Shown here: in pieces, positions 1 through 8,865 of the stretch | Numbering within the stretch: position 1 is the first letter of the stretch | How the letters are laid out: each line of letters starts with the position of its first letter | Assembly: GCF_900100275.1 (NCBI RefSeq) | Contig: NZ_FNET01000001.1 | Coordinates: 248,001-312,000, forward strand | DNA: 64,000 nucleotides | Reading direction: 5' to 3' | Origin: Lentzea albidocapillata subsp. violacea | Lineage (GTDB): Bacteria > Actinomycetota > Actinomycetes > Mycobacteriales > Pseudonocardiaceae | Program-made: the position numbers and the translations under genes | The notes under the pieces: model-generated | The model's database searches: none | Told to the model about the DNA's origin: nothing | Seen by the model: only the letters and a program-made list of their open reading frames with translations

Positions 1-95
1 TCACCGCGCCGCACGGTCAGCGAGACCTCGTGCAGCGCGGTGACACCCGCGAACCTCTTGGTAATGCCTTGCATCACCAGGATGTCGTCGGACAC
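1..95 (-). CDS. Sugar ABC transporter ATP-binding protein, N-terminal fragment
   Basis: Only the first 31 codons are inside the window. The reading starts at GTG (93-95) with MSDDILVMQGITKRFAG, followed by TALHEVSLTVRRGE. This is the usual opening of the ATPase of monosaccharide importers (MmsA/XylG/GguA type), just before the Walker A loop. It lies 5 nt downstream of the stop of the ChvE-like binding protein, so the two are almost certainly one operon and the ATPase energises uptake of the sugar bound by that lipoprotein. The permease gene should follow outside the window. Confidence 0.8.
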   Translation of the reverse strand, partial: MSDDILVMQGITKRFAGVTALHEVSLTVRRG

Positions 96-100
96 AGGAC

Positions 101-1186
101 CTACCTGAGCTGGTCGGCGGTGTAGTAACCGGAGTCGACCAGCTCCTTCTGGTAGTTCGCCTTGTCCACGGGGACGGGCTGGAGCAGGAACGACGGCACG
201 ACCTTGTTGCCGTTGTCGTAGTCCTTGGTGTTGTTGACCTCGGGCTTGCCGCCCTTGAGCACCGCGTCGGCCATCTTCACCGTGACGTCGGCGAGCAGGC
301 GGGTGTCCTTGTGGATCGTGGAGTACTGCTCACCGGCGATGATCGACTTCACCGAGGCGACCTCGGCGTCCTGACCGGTGACGATCGGGTAGGCCTGGCC
401 GGCCGTACCGTAGCCGCCGCTCTTGAGTGCGGAGAGGATGCCGATCGAGATGCCGTCGTAGGGGGAGAGCACACCGTCGACCTTGGCGCCGCCGTAGGTC
501 GAGGTGAGCAGGTCCTCCATCCGCTTCTGCGCGGTCGCCGGGTCCCAGCGCAGGATCGCGACGGTCCTGAAGTCCTGCTGGCCCGACTTCACGACGAGCT
601 TGCCCTGGTCGACCAGCGGCTGGAGCACGGACATGGCGCCGTTGAAGAAGAACGTGGCGTTGTTGTCGTCCGGCGACCCGGCGAACAGCTCGACGTTGAA
701 CGGGCCCTCGCCCTTCGTCTTCAGGCCGGCCAGCAGCGAGTTCGCCTGCTCCACGCCGACCTTGAAGTTGTCGAACGTGGCGTAGTAGTCGACGTTCGGG
801 CTCTTGCGGATCAGCCGGTCGTAGGCGATCACGGGGATCTTGGCGTCGGCGGCCTGCTGCAGCTGCGAGGTGATCGCGGTGCCGTCGATCGAGGCGACGA
901 TCAGGAGCTTGGCGCCCTTGGTGATCTGGTTCTCGATCTGGTTGGCCTGGGTCGGGATGTCGTTCTCCGCGTACTGGAGGTCGACCTTGTACCCCTTGCC
1001 CTCCAGGGCCTTCTTGATGTTGTCGCCGTCGTGGATCCAGCGTTCGGACGACCTCGTCGGCATGGTGACGCCCACCAGCGCGCCCTCGCTGGAGGTGGTC
1101 TGCTGGTCGACCGTCTTCTGCGCCGAACCACAGGCGGCGAGGGTGACGGCGAGCGCGGTGGTGGCCGCGATCCTGGCAAGCCTCAT
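101..1186 (-). CDS. Sugar-binding lipoprotein of a ChvE-like multiple-monosaccharide ABC transporter
   Basis: This 361-residue protein begins with a lipoprotein signal peptide ending in the lipobox LAAC (Cys19), so it should be anchored to the outer face of the membrane. The rest is a type I periplasmic-binding fold of the ChvE/XylF kind: [12 protein letters not shown] at the start of the mature part, then [19 protein letters not shown] and [13 protein letters not shown], which line the sugar pocket. It precedes the ATPase gene by 5 nt. A GAGGAG ribosome binding site lies 4 nt before ATG 1186. Two operator-like palindromes upstream suggest sugar-responsive repression by a LacI-type protein. 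The exact sugar cannot be read from the sequence; xylose, arabinose or galactose are all plausible. Confidence 0.9.
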   Translation of the reverse strand: MRLARIAATTALAVTLAACGSAQKTVDQQTTSSEGALVGVTMPTRSSERWIHDGDNIKKALEGKGYKVDLQYAENDIPTQANQIENQITKGAKLLIVASIDGTAITSQLQQAADAKIPVIAYDRLIRKSPNVDYYATFDNFKVGVEQANSLLAGLKTKGEGPFNVELFAGSPDDNNATFFFNGAMSVLQPLVDQGKLVVKSGQQDFRTVAILRWDPATAQKRMEDLLTSTYGGAKVDGVLSPYDGISIGILSALKSGGYGTAGQAYPIVTGQDAEVASVKSIIAGEQYSTIHKDTRLLADVTVKMADAVLKGGKPEVNNTKDYDNGNKVVPSFLLQPVPVDKANYQKELVDSGYYTADQLR

Positions 1187-1234
1187 TGCTTCTCCTCGAT
1201 GTCACCGGCAGGCAACAGTGCTGTAGGCGGCGAG

Positions 1235-1248
1235 TGTTATCGCTAACA
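1235..1248. promoter_or_regulatory. Operator-like palindrome TGTTATCGCTAACA
   Basis: Near-perfect inverted repeat (TGTTA-N4-TAACA) 49 bp upstream of the sugar-binding lipoprotein start. The form is typical of LacI/GalR-family operators of actinomycetes and differs from the CebR box, so this operon should answer to a different regulator, one not encoded next to it in this window. Confidence 0.6.
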
Positions 1249-1290
1249 ACTGGCCCGTCAAGTTTCATCTGGATAACAGCAGGTAGTGCC

Positions 1291-1304
1291 TGTTAGCGCT
1301 CACA
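1291..1304. promoter_or_regulatory. Second operator-like palindrome TGTTAGCGCTCACA
   Basis: One mismatch from the perfect palindrome TGTTAGCGCTAACA. It sits 56 bp upstream of the first site, about five helical turns centre to centre, a spacing that would allow looping by a dimer-of-dimers LacI-type repressor. It probably serves the same promoter as the site at 1235-1248. Confidence 0.55.
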
Positions 1305-1321
1305 GAGGCCACAAACGCAGA

Positions 1322-1353
1322 GCGCCCGCCGCCACCGAAGTGACAGCGGGCGC
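1322..1353 (-). terminator. Hairpin terminator of the first GH9 cellulase gene
   Basis: Inverted repeat GCGCCCGC / GCGGGCGC with a 16-nt loop, 14 nt past the stop codon of the cellulase gene on the minus strand. There is no T tract, as is common for actinomycete terminators. Confidence 0.6.
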
Positions 1354-1367
1354 ATCCCTGGGTGCGG

Positions 1368-3944
1368 TCAGGCGATCTTGCAGGCCTTCCCGTTGACGGT
1401 GAAGGCCGTCGGGTCGGTTCCGCTGCCGGAACCGTTGAATCCGATGTAGACGGACTTGCCCGGCCCGACCTGGCTGTTCCACGGCATGCTGGCTGCCGTC
1501 ACGTCCCGCCCGGTCTGGCTCCACGTGGCCGACCACCCGGCGGTGACCTTCTGGGTGCCGGGGAACGCGAACCCGAGCTGCCACGACGTCCAGGCGGCCG
1601 GGCCGGTGTTGGTGATCTTCACCTGCGCCGACAGGCCGTCGTTCCACCTGCCGGCGGTGAAGCCGACCTCGCAGTCCGACTTCGGCGTCGAGGTCCCGGA
1701 CTTCTCCGCCGCCCAGCCCGAGACCCAGGCGAGCGCGGAGTTCCAGTTCACCGCCACCTCGTTGACCGAGTAGGCGCCGATGTCGTCCACCCAGCACTTC
1801 TGCTGCGGGCAGCCGGCCAGCAGCCGCTGCGCCACCGGGTCCTGCAGCGCGCTGTTCGGGCCGCCGGACAACGAACCGGGCGGCGCGATCGGCAGGGTCG
1901 GGTCGTTCTGGTTGGCCCAGAACCGGTGGTGCGCGTTGCGCATCGCCTGCTCGCCGTAGCCCGCCACGTACGAGGTGCTCAGCGGGTTGCGGCCGAGGAC
2001 GTAGTGCAGCGCCTCGAACACGCCTTCGCGGTACTTGGCGGCACCGGTGAAGTCGTGCGCGAGCGCGAGCACCTGGGCGTTGTTCAGGACCGCGGAGTTC
2101 GAGCCCCAGACGTACCCGTCGGTGCTGTTGTCGTACGGCGCGGCGTAGCCCATTCCGGCCATGGCGGTCAGGTGCTGGTCCGCGACGGTGGCGAACGCGG
2201 ACCTGATCGCCGTGACGTCCGCCGCCGGGAGACCGTTGGGCGCCAGGGCGAGCGTGATGTCACCCAGCGGCGCGGTGCCGCCCCAGTAGAAGCCCGCCCT
2301 GGTCAGGCCGGCCGCCTTGTAGTGCGGCGAGGCGGTCACGTCGGCGCGGTAGGCGTCGTCACCCGTGGTCGCGTACAGCTCCGACGCGGCCCAGTAGAAC
2401 TCGTCGCTGACGGTGCTGTCGCTGTAGGCGCCACCGCCGGTGCCGTCGTCCGGGTCGGCGAGCTTGGCCGGGTTCGCCTTGGCCGCCGCGTAGGCCTTGC
2501 GGGCCGCCGTGAGCAGCGTGGTGGAGTACGTGGCGTCGATGCCCTTCCACAGGCGGGACGCCTGCGCGGCGACCGCGGCCAGGTTCAGCGTCGCGGCCGT
2601 GCTGGTCGCGGACAGCCGGCGCGGCTGGTCGTCCAGTTCGGGACGGGTCGGCAGGGCGGTCCAGTTGGCGTCGTGGATCTTGTGGTGCGCCATGCCGTCC
2701 GGTGCCTGCATCTTCAGCAGGAAGTCGACCTCCCAGCGCGCCTCGTCGAGGAGGTCCGGCACGCCGTTGGTCTTCTCCGGGATGGCGAGCGTGCCGTCTC
2801 CGAACGCCGACGCGTCACCGACGCGGGTGGCCCGCTCGTAGGAGTTGAGCAGCTGCCAGGCCGCGATGCCGCCGTTGACCACGTACTTGCCGTGGTCGCC
2901 CGCGTCGTACCAGCCGCCACGCACGTCGAGCGTGTAGCCGCAGGCGAGGTCGGCCCGGCACGGCACGTTGTCGTCACCCTGGTTGGGCGCGACGTTGACG
3001 TGCCCGGCGGGCCGCGAGTACTCGTCCCCGACGTACTGCGCCTCGATCGGCGTTCCGCTGCGCTGGTGGTAAAAGAACGCGAGCGAGTCGTAGCGCAGCC
3101 GCTTGATCGGGTCCGCGGAGATGTCGAACGGGAAGCTGCTGTCCTCGCCGACGGACAGCGTGTAGCCGGTGCCGGCCGTGTCGAACGACGAGAAGTCGAT
3201 CTGGTGCACCGAGTCGCCGGAGGTGGCGTCCGCACCCTTCGGCGTGCTCTGACCGCTGGCCACCGCCGTGCCCGCGGAGTCCTTGAGCGTCCACGTCTGC
3301 GGCGTCGTCGCCGTGGAGACGAGGGTCGCGCGCTTGGGCAGACCCGGCACGTACCCGACCAGGTCGACCTGGACCTTCTTGGCAGGGTTGGGGTTCACGC
3401 CACCGGGCGGCTTCACGCCGCCGACCACCGAGACGTTGTCCACGCAGACCGTGTTGTCGGCCGGCTGCCCGCCCAGCTGGAACGCGACCTGGCCGTTGCC
3501 CGCGTCCGGGAAGTCCAAAGTGGACGTGAAGGTGAAGGTGAAGCGCTGCTTCGTCGGCGAGAGCGTGAACTGCTGGCTCGCGATCCCGCGGTACGGGCTC
3601 ACGCTCTCGCCCGCGGCGGCCGTGACCGGCTGCGCCGTCGTGGCGTGGGCGTCGAACGAGAACGTGTAGGACTGGCCGGTCTCGAACGGAACGCCGTTCT
3701 GGCCGATCAGGGCGTCCCACGGGTTCGTCGTGCCGCCGGTGACCGCCGCGCACAACTCGCCGCCGGTGACCCGGTTGGTCACTCCGGCACCGCTCCACCA
3801 GGGATCGGCGGCGCCGCTGTCGAACGTGCCGTTGAGCACGCGTTCGTAGTCCGCCGCCGCAGCGGCGCCCGCGGCCTGGAGTGAGCTCGCCATCAGCGCC
3901 GCGAGCAGTGTCGCGGCGAGGAGACGTGGGGGTTGCGATCTCAT
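1368..3944 (-). CDS. Secreted GH9 cellulase with N-terminal CBM4/9 and C-terminal CBM2
   Basis: An 858-residue exported enzyme. After a signal peptide (about residues 1-31) comes a CBM4/9-like carbohydrate-binding domain (about 32-180), a Pro-rich linker, the Ig-like domain that precedes theme-E GH9 enzymes (VQVDLVGYVPGLPKRATLVS), and the catalytic (alpha/alpha)6 domain. The GH9 aspartate pair is in WYDAGDHGKY (Asp347, Asp350) and the catalytic acid is in SVNEVAVNWNSAL (Glu729). A CBM2 cellulose-binding domain (CEVGFTAGRWNDGLSAQVKI onwards) ends the protein. This architecture is typical of processive cellobiohydrolase/endoglucanases. The gene is monocistronic, with a CebR box at 3980-3993, so it should be induced by cellobiose. 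Confidence 0.95.
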   Translation of the reverse strand: MRSQPPRLLAATLLAALMASSLQAAGAAAAADYERVLNGTFDSGAADPWWSGAGVTNRVTGGELCAAVTGGTTNPWDALIGQNGVPFETGQSYTFSFDAHATTAQPVTAAAGESVSPYRGIASQQFTLSPTKQRFTFTFTSTLDFPDAGNGQVAFQLGGQPADNTVCVDNVSVVGGVKPPGGVNPNPAKKVQVDLVGYVPGLPKRATLVSTATTPQTWTLKDSAGTAVASGQSTPKGADATSGDSVHQIDFSSFDTAGTGYTLSVGEDSSFPFDISADPIKRLRYDSLAFFYHQRSGTPIEAQYVGDEYSRPAGHVNVAPNQGDDNVPCRADLACGYTLDVRGGWYDAGDHGKYVVNGGIAAWQLLNSYERATRVGDASAFGDGTLAIPEKTNGVPDLLDEARWEVDFLLKMQAPDGMAHHKIHDANWTALPTRPELDDQPRRLSATSTAATLNLAAVAAQASRLWKGIDATYSTTLLTAARKAYAAAKANPAKLADPDDGTGGGAYSDSTVSDEFYWAASELYATTGDDAYRADVTASPHYKAAGLTRAGFYWGGTAPLGDITLALAPNGLPAADVTAIRSAFATVADQHLTAMAGMGYAAPYDNSTDGYVWGSNSAVLNNAQVLALAHDFTGAAKYREGVFEALHYVLGRNPLSTSYVAGYGEQAMRNAHHRFWANQNDPTLPIAPPGSLSGGPNSALQDPVAQRLLAGCPQQKCWVDDIGAYSVNEVAVNWNSALAWVSGWAAEKSGTSTPKSDCEVGFTAGRWNDGLSAQVKITNTGPAAWTSWQLGFAFPGTQKVTAGWSATWSQTGRDVTAASMPWNSQVGPGKSVYIGFNGSGSGTDPTAFTVNGKACKIA

Positions 3945-3979
3945 GCTGGAGGATCTCCGTCCTCGTCGACGGTCGGGTC

Positions 3980-3993
3980 TGGGAGCGCTCCCA
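3980..3993. promoter_or_regulatory. CebR box upstream of the first GH9 gene
   Basis: Perfect 14-bp palindrome TGGGAGCGCTCCCA, the known Streptomyces CebR operator. It lies just downstream of a likely promoter on the minus strand (-35 TTGTAG at 4023-4028, 18-bp spacer, -10 TACGGT at 3999-4004), so bound CebR would block initiation or early elongation. Confidence 0.9.
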
Positions 3994-3998
3994 TATCG

Positions 3999-4028
3999 AC
4001 CGTAGGCCGAGTCCGCTGACGGCTACAA
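3999..4028 (-). promoter_or_regulatory. Predicted sigma-70-type promoter of the first GH9 gene
   Basis: On the minus strand, TTGTAG (4023-4028) and TACGGT (3999-4004) are separated by 18 bp and followed at once by the CebR box. The rest of this gene-free stretch (3945-4244) holds a 7-bp inverted repeat at 4051-4077 that contains TCGATTCGAC, and nothing else I can recognise. Confidence 0.5.
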
Positions 4029-4244
4029 GCCCCACTCGGTCACCGGCTCGCTTTCGACGTTCGATTCGACTCGAAAGTATCGGGATGAGACCGATGGAGA
4101 CCGGTTGCCGCCGCCTTGAGGCTGTTCCGCCGGACAGACCTGGTGCTCAACCGGAGCGGAGATCGTCGCTATGCCGGGTGCCGCACCCGGCGAGCGGGAC
4201 GTGCCGTGTTCGCGGCGGACCAGTGGACGTTCGCCGAAGCCCGT

Positions 4245-4550
4245 TCAGCGCATCGTGACGGCGCGCCAGTGCGCCGAGTCGTCCTGAGTGCCGGGGCGGT
4301 TCTCCTGGTACCAGTCCATGATGCGCCGCCGCCCCGCGTCCGTGATGTGGTAGCCGAGGTGGTCGCCGACCGGGGCCCAGATCAGCTCGCTTCGCAGAGC
4401 TTGCTCGATGGCGTCGCGCCGGCACATGCTCTGCAGCAGCCATGGCCACACCATCCCCTGCGCGGTCATCCACAACACGCGCAGCACCGCTGTGTCCGGC
4501 AGTTCCGGACCGTCGTCCGGTGAATCGTCGAAGAATCGGCCCGCCTGCAT
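4245..4550 (-). CDS. Small PadR/MarR-like winged-helix protein
   Basis: A 101-residue protein with the outline of a compact winged helix: LPDTAVLRVLWMTAQGM, ALRSELIWAPVGDHLGYHIT (helix then beta wing) and DAGRRRIMDWYQE. I chose ATG 4550 because a GGGGG ribosome binding site lies 7 nt before it; TTG 4556 would be too close. The family is not certain, but a DNA-binding role is the best reading. It sits inside the cellulase island, transcribed in the same direction as the GH9 gene, and a 9-bp inverted repeat lies about 90 bp upstream of its start, so it may regulate itself or local genes. Confidence 0.55.
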   Translation of the reverse strand: MQAGRFFDDSPDDGPELPDTAVLRVLWMTAQGMVWPWLLQSMCRRDAIEQALRSELIWAPVGDHLGYHITDAGRRRIMDWYQENRPGTQDDSAHWRAVTMR

Positions 4551-4635
4551 CCGCAACCCCCGCTTTCTCTCCCACTCGCATGTCGTAGTACGGCCTGGTC
4601 CCGGCTCTGGTTCAGGCTCGGGAGGAATTACTTCA

Positions 4636-4665
4636 GCGTCGAATGGGTTCGAGTCGATTCGACGC
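4636..4665. promoter_or_regulatory. Inverted repeat GCGTCGAAT-N12-ATTCGACGC
   Basis: Perfect 9-bp arms (4636-4644 and 4657-4665). It lies 33 bp past the stop of the first CebR gene and about 90 bp before the small winged-helix gene, so it could be a terminator for the former, an operator for the latter, or both. The inner 10-mer TCGATTCGAC also occurs at 4061-4070 and 14382-14391. Confidence 0.45.
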
Positions 4666-4698
4666 GGGGGCGATCGAACCGTTGGCGTGCCGGCACGA

Positions 4699-5718
4699 TC
4701 AGGCGCTCGCGCGGCGCACCAGCGACGTGGGCAGCAGCATGGACTGCGGCAGCTTGTCCTCGCCGGCCAGCTCGGCGAGCAGCCGCCAGGTCATGGCCCG
4801 GCCGAAGCCCTCCACGTCCTGCCGCACTGTGGTGAGCGGCGGTACGGCCGTCGCCGCGAGCACGGAGTCGTCGAACCCCACCACCGCCACGTCGTCGGGG
4901 ATCCGGTAGCCGCGCTCCTGCAGCACCCGCAACGCGCCCAGCGCCATGATGTCCGCCGCCACGAAGACCGCGTCGAGATCGGGTGCCCTGCGCAGCAGCG
5001 CCTCCATCGCGAGCGCCCCGCTGTCGGGCGTGAAGTCGCTGTGCACCACGAGTTCCACGGGCATGCCGTGTTCCGCGAGCCCGCACCGCCAGCCGCTCAG
5101 GCGGTCCATGCCGACCGCCATGTCGAGCGGGCCGGCGATCGTGGCGATCTTCTCCCGGCCCAGCGAGATGAGGAACCGCACGGCCCCCAACGCGCCGTTG
5201 AAGTTGTCGGCGTCGACGAACGGGACGGCGCCGCCCGCGAGCGGACGGCCGCCCACCACGATGGGCAGCCCCGTCTCGTGCAACGTCCTCGGCAACGGGT
5301 CGTCGCCGTGCAGGCTCACCACGAGGGCGCCGTCGACGTGCCCGCCGGTGAGGTACGCCACCTGGTCCTCACCGTCGAGCGGCTGGTTCATCATCAGCAG
5401 GAGCTGCACGTGCCGCCCGGCGAGCTCGGCGTGCACCCCGCGCAGTACCCCGGCGAAGAACGGGTCGGCGAGGACCCGGCTGCCCTGCTCGGAGATCACC
5501 AGCGCGATCGCGTTCGCCTTGCTGCCGGCCAGGGTGCGCGCGGCGTGGCTCGGGCTGTACCCGAGCAGCGTGATGGCGCGGTGCACCGCCTGGCGCGACC
5601 GCTCGCTCACGTACTTCTCGCCGTTGATCACCCTGGAGACGGTCGACTTCGACACCCCGGCCACGCGCGCGACCTCCTCGATGCGCGGGCCGGGGCGCCG
5701 ACTCCTGCCTTCTGTCAT
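4699..5718 (-). CDS. cebR: LacI-family cellobiose-responsive repressor (CebR), copy 1
   Basis: A 339-residue LacI/GalR regulator. The N-terminal helix-turn-helix and hinge read IEEVARVAGVSKSTVSRVIN; the sensor domain follows, with the family landmarks GGHVDGALVVSLHGDDPLP, VVVGGRPLAGG and DVAVVGFDDSVLA. CebR binds TGGGAGCGCTCCCA and releases it on cellobiose. ATG 5718 overlaps the stop of the beta-glucosidase gene (ATGA), so it is the last gene of a cebEFG-bglB-cebR operon and would regulate itself. It is closely similar to the second CebR encoded at 10469-11500. The equivalent Streptomyces operon has a single cebR upstream of cebE. Confidence 0.88.
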   Translation of the reverse strand: MTEGRSRRPGPRIEEVARVAGVSKSTVSRVINGEKYVSERSRQAVHRAITLLGYSPSHAARTLAGSKANAIALVISEQGSRVLADPFFAGVLRGVHAELAGRHVQLLLMMNQPLDGEDQVAYLTGGHVDGALVVSLHGDDPLPRTLHETGLPIVVGGRPLAGGAVPFVDADNFNGALGAVRFLISLGREKIATIAGPLDMAVGMDRLSGWRCGLAEHGMPVELVVHSDFTPDSGALAMEALLRRAPDLDAVFVAADIMALGALRVLQERGYRIPDDVAVVGFDDSVLAATAVPPLTTVRQDVEGFGRAMTWRLLAELAGEDKLPQSMLLPTSLVRRASA

Positions 5719-7091
5719 GAGACGGCGACCAGCGCGTTGTCGCGCGCCACCCTGCTGTACCACCTCGCACTCATCTTCGGCGTGCGGATCTGCGTGTCGT
5801 AGTCGACGTGGACGATGCCGAACCGCTTCGCGTACCCCTCTGCCCACTCGAAGTTGTCCAGCAGTGACCAGCAGAAGTAGCCGCGCAGGTCGACGCCCGC
5901 CTCGATCGCCGCGTGGGCGGCGCGCAGGTGGGACGCGATGAAACCGGTGCGGTCCACGTCGTCGATCGCACCGGTGCCGGAGAAGTCGTCGCGGAACGCG
6001 GCGCCGTTCTCCGTGATGTACAACGGAAGCCGCGGGTAGTCCTGGTGCACCCGCATCAGCACGGCGGTGAGCCCGTCCGGCCTGACCTCCCAGCCCATGT
6101 CGGTCATGGGGGCGTCGCGGACCGGGAACGAGGCGTGCCGCACGCCGACCCACGGCGACGGGCCGGACTCCCCGTTGGGCGTCGAGCTGACGTAGTGCTC
6201 GGTGTAGTAGTTGACGCCGAGCATGTCCATCGGTCCCGAGATCACCTCGAGGTCGCCGTCGTGCACGTGCTCACTGAAGCCGAACGGCTCGAGGTCCGCG
6301 ACGATGTCGGCCGGGTACTCCCCGCGCAGCAACGGATCCAGGAAGATCCGCTGCTGCAGCCCGTCGAGCCTGCGCGCGACGTCGAGGTCCGCCGGGTTGC
6401 CGGGGTCCACGGGGATGATCGGGTACATGTTGAGCGTGATGCCCACCTTGGCGTCCGGCTGGGCGGCGCGGATGGTGTCGGCCGCGAGCCCGTGCGCGAG
6501 CAGCAGGTGGTGCACGGCGGCGACGGCGGCCGCGGGCTCGGTGCGTCCGGGGGCGTGGATTCCGCCCGCGTAGCCGAGGAACGCCGAGCACCACGGCTCG
6601 TTCATCGTCGTCCAGGTCTCGACCCGGTCACCGAGCGCCTCGACGGTGGCGGCCGCGTAGTCGGCGAACCGGAAGGCGGTGTCGCGGTTCGCCCAGCCGC
6701 CGGTCTCCTCCAGCTTCTGCGGCAGGTCCCAGTGGTACAGCGTCGGCCACGGCACGATGTCGTGCGCCAGCAACGAGTCGATCAGCCGCTGGTAGAAGTC
6801 GAGTCCCGCCTGGTTGACCTTCCCGCCGTCCGGTCGCACGCGCGGCCAGGCGATCGAGAAGCGGTAGGCCTTGAGTCCCAGGTCCGCCATCATGGCGACG
6901 TCCTGCTCGAAGCGCCGGTAGTGGTCGGCGGCGGGTTCACCGCAGTCGCCGCCCACCACCTTGCCGGGCTGACGGCAGAACTCGTCCCAGATGGAGTCTG
7001 TGCGGCCGTCCACGTCGGTCGCACCTTCCACCTGGAACGCGGCAGTCGCGGCTCCCCACAGGAAACCCTGCGGGAAAACAATGTTCTCCAT
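5715..7091 (-). CDS. bglC: GH1 beta-glucosidase, intracellular
   Basis: A 458-residue family 1 glycosidase without a signal peptide, so it acts in the cytoplasm on imported cellobiose and cello-oligosaccharides. It shows the GH1 N-terminal signature (FLWGAATAAFQVEGA), the acid/base in TMNEPW (Glu165) and the nucleophile in YITENGAAF (Glu361), plus WSLLDNFEWAEGY near the end. I chose ATG 7091 because AAGGGG lies 5 nt upstream; GTG 7097, which overlaps the permease stop, is the alternative. It follows cebG and overlaps cebR by four bases, so import, hydrolysis and regulation are coupled. The symbol follows Streptomyces usage. Confidence 0.93.
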   Translation of the reverse strand: MENIVFPQGFLWGAATAAFQVEGATDVDGRTDSIWDEFCRQPGKVVGGDCGEPAADHYRRFEQDVAMMADLGLKAYRFSIAWPRVRPDGGKVNQAGLDFYQRLIDSLLAHDIVPWPTLYHWDLPQKLEETGGWANRDTAFRFADYAAATVEALGDRVETWTTMNEPWCSAFLGYAGGIHAPGRTEPAAAVAAVHHLLLAHGLAADTIRAAQPDAKVGITLNMYPIIPVDPGNPADLDVARRLDGLQQRIFLDPLLRGEYPADIVADLEPFGFSEHVHDGDLEVISGPMDMLGVNYYTEHYVSSTPNGESGPSPWVGVRHASFPVRDAPMTDMGWEVRPDGLTAVLMRVHQDYPRLPLYITENGAAFRDDFSGTGAIDDVDRTGFIASHLRAAHAAIEAGVDLRGYFCWSLLDNFEWAEGYAKRFGIVHVDYDTQIRTPKMSARWYSRVARDNALVAVS

Positions 7092-7093
7092 TT

Positions 7094-7909
7094 TCACCCC
7101 TTGACGGCGCCCTGCATCACACCGGCGACGATCTGCCGCCCGAGCACGAGGAAGACGATGAGCACCGGAACCGTCGCGAGCGTGGTTCCGGCGAGAACGA
7201 GCGAGTAGTCGACGTAGTAACCGCTTTGTAGCTTCTCCAGCGCGATCTGCAGCGTCGGGTTGTCGGCGTTGAGCACGACCAACGGCCACAGGAAGTCGTT
7301 CCAGGACTGCATGAACGTGAACACGCCCAGCATCGCGGCGGCCGGCCTCGCGGCGGGCAGGGCGACGTGCCAGAACGCGCGCCACAGGCTGCAGCCGTCC
7401 ATCCGCGCGGCTTCGACGAGTTCGTCGGGAATGGCGTCGAGCAGGTACTGCCGCATCCAGAACACGCCGAACGCGGTGACGAGGTTCGGCACGATCACGG
7501 CTTCGAGCCGGCCGGCCCAGCCGAACTCGGCCATCGCCATGTACAGCGGGATGATCCCGAGCTGGGTCGGCACTGCCAACGTTGCCACCACGAACAGGAA
7601 CAGCACGCCCCGGCCGCGGAAGCGCAGCTTGGCGAACGCGAACCCGGCCAGTGTCGAGAGCAGCACCACCGAGAACGTCACGGTGCCGGACACGACGAAG
7701 CTGTTGCCCAGCGCCTTCCAGAACGGCACGGTGTCGAACACCCGTGCCGCGTTGGAGAAGAAGTTCCCGCCGGGGATCAGCGTGAAGTCGCCGGTCAGCA
7801 CGGAGTTGTCCCGGCTGGCGACCAGGAAGGACCAGTAGAACGGGAAGGCGGAGCCGAGCACGAACGCGCCGAGGATTCCGTAGATCGTGAAGGAAGGTCG
7901 TTTCATCAT
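7094..7909 (-). CDS. cebG: Cellobiose ABC transporter permease CebG
   Basis: A 271-residue inner-membrane permease of the carbohydrate uptake-1 (MalG) family with about six membrane segments. The conserved cytoplasmic EAA loop is seen as LVEAARMDGCSLWRAFWHVA, where the shared ATPase docks. ATG 7909 overlaps the cebF stop (ATGA). With CebF it forms the channel of the cellobiose/cellotriose importer. No ATPase is encoded here; in Streptomyces the MsiK ATPase is encoded elsewhere and serves several such systems. Confidence 0.93.
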   Translation of the reverse strand: MMKRPSFTIYGILGAFVLGSAFPFYWSFLVASRDNSVLTGDFTLIPGGNFFSNAARVFDTVPFWKALGNSFVVSGTVTFSVVLLSTLAGFAFAKLRFRGRGVLFLFVVATLAVPTQLGIIPLYMAMAEFGWAGRLEAVIVPNLVTAFGVFWMRQYLLDAIPDELVEAARMDGCSLWRAFWHVALPAARPAAAMLGVFTFMQSWNDFLWPLVVLNADNPTLQIALEKLQSGYYVDYSLVLAGTTLATVPVLIVFLVLGRQIVAGVMQGAVKG

Positions 7910-8865
7910 CGGACGGCCCTCCTGGTGATGAAGAAGTTGAGGCCCGCCACGGCGATCACGATCAGGAACAGCACCCACGCGATGGCGGAGGCGTAACCGA
8001 GATCGAGGCCCTGGAACGCGGACTGGTACAGGTAGAGCACGACTGTCTGGTACTGGTGCTCCGTGCCGCCGCCGCTGCCGCCGGACGGCTCGAACAGCTT
8101 CGGCTCGGTGAAGATCTGCAGGCCGCCGATGGTCGAGGTGACGATCACGAAGATCAGCGTCGGCTTGAGCATCGGCAGCGTGATGCTGAAGAACCGCCGC
8201 AGCGCGCTCGCACCGTCCACCAGCGCGGCTTCGTAGACGTCACGCGGAATCGCCTGCATGGCGGCGAGGATGATCAGCGCGTTGTAGCCGGTCCACCGCC
8301 AGTTCACCATCGACGCGATGGCGACGTGGCTGCCGAACGTGCTGGCCTGCCAGTCGATCGGGTCGATGCCGATGATGCCGAGCACGTCGTTCACCAGGCC
8401 GTACTGCGGGCCGAACAGGTTGCCGAAGATGATCGTCAACGCCACCAGGCTGGCGACGTAGGGCAGCAGGACGCCCATCCGCCAGCCCGTGCGGGCCCGC
8501 AGGTTCGCGTTCAGCAGGGCCGCGATGACCACCGCGATGACGATCTGCGGAACGCTGGAGAGCACGAAGATGCTGAACGTGTTGAACAGCGCGTTCCAGA
8601 ACTGGTCGTCCTCGAACAGGGTGCGGTAGTTCTCCAGGCCGATGAACCCCGGCTCGTCGGCGCCGACCTCCCAGTCGAACAGGGAGACGTAGGCCGTGTA
8701 GAGCAACGGGAACAGCCCGACCGCCGCGAAGAGCACGAAGAATGGTGCGACGAACAGATACGGTGAGATCTTGGCGTCCACATTGGACATGCGGTGCCGC
8801 CGCGGAGGCCGCGGGCGAGCGTCCTGCGCTCGCCCGCGGTCAACCTTGGAGAGAGTGGCCGTCAC
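7906..8865 (-). CDS. cebF: Cellobiose ABC transporter permease CebF
   Basis: A 319-residue MalF-type permease. A basic cytoplasmic tail is followed by about six membrane spans and the EAA loop YEAALVDGASALRRFFSITL. GTG 8865 shares one base with the cebE stop (TAGTG), which favours it over the internal ATG 8790, although the latter would remove only a non-conserved basic tail. Partner of CebG. Confidence 0.92.
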   Translation of the reverse strand: MTATLSKVDRGRAQDARPRPPRRHRMSNVDAKISPYLFVAPFFVLFAAVGLFPLLYTAYVSLFDWEVGADEPGFIGLENYRTLFEDDQFWNALFNTFSIFVLSSVPQIVIAVVIAALLNANLRARTGWRMGVLLPYVASLVALTIIFGNLFGPQYGLVNDVLGIIGIDPIDWQASTFGSHVAIASMVNWRWTGYNALIILAAMQAIPRDVYEAALVDGASALRRFFSITLPMLKPTLIFVIVTSTIGGLQIFTEPKLFEPSGGSGGGTEHQYQTVVLYLYQSAFQGLDLGYASAIAWVLFLIVIAVAGLNFFITRRAVR

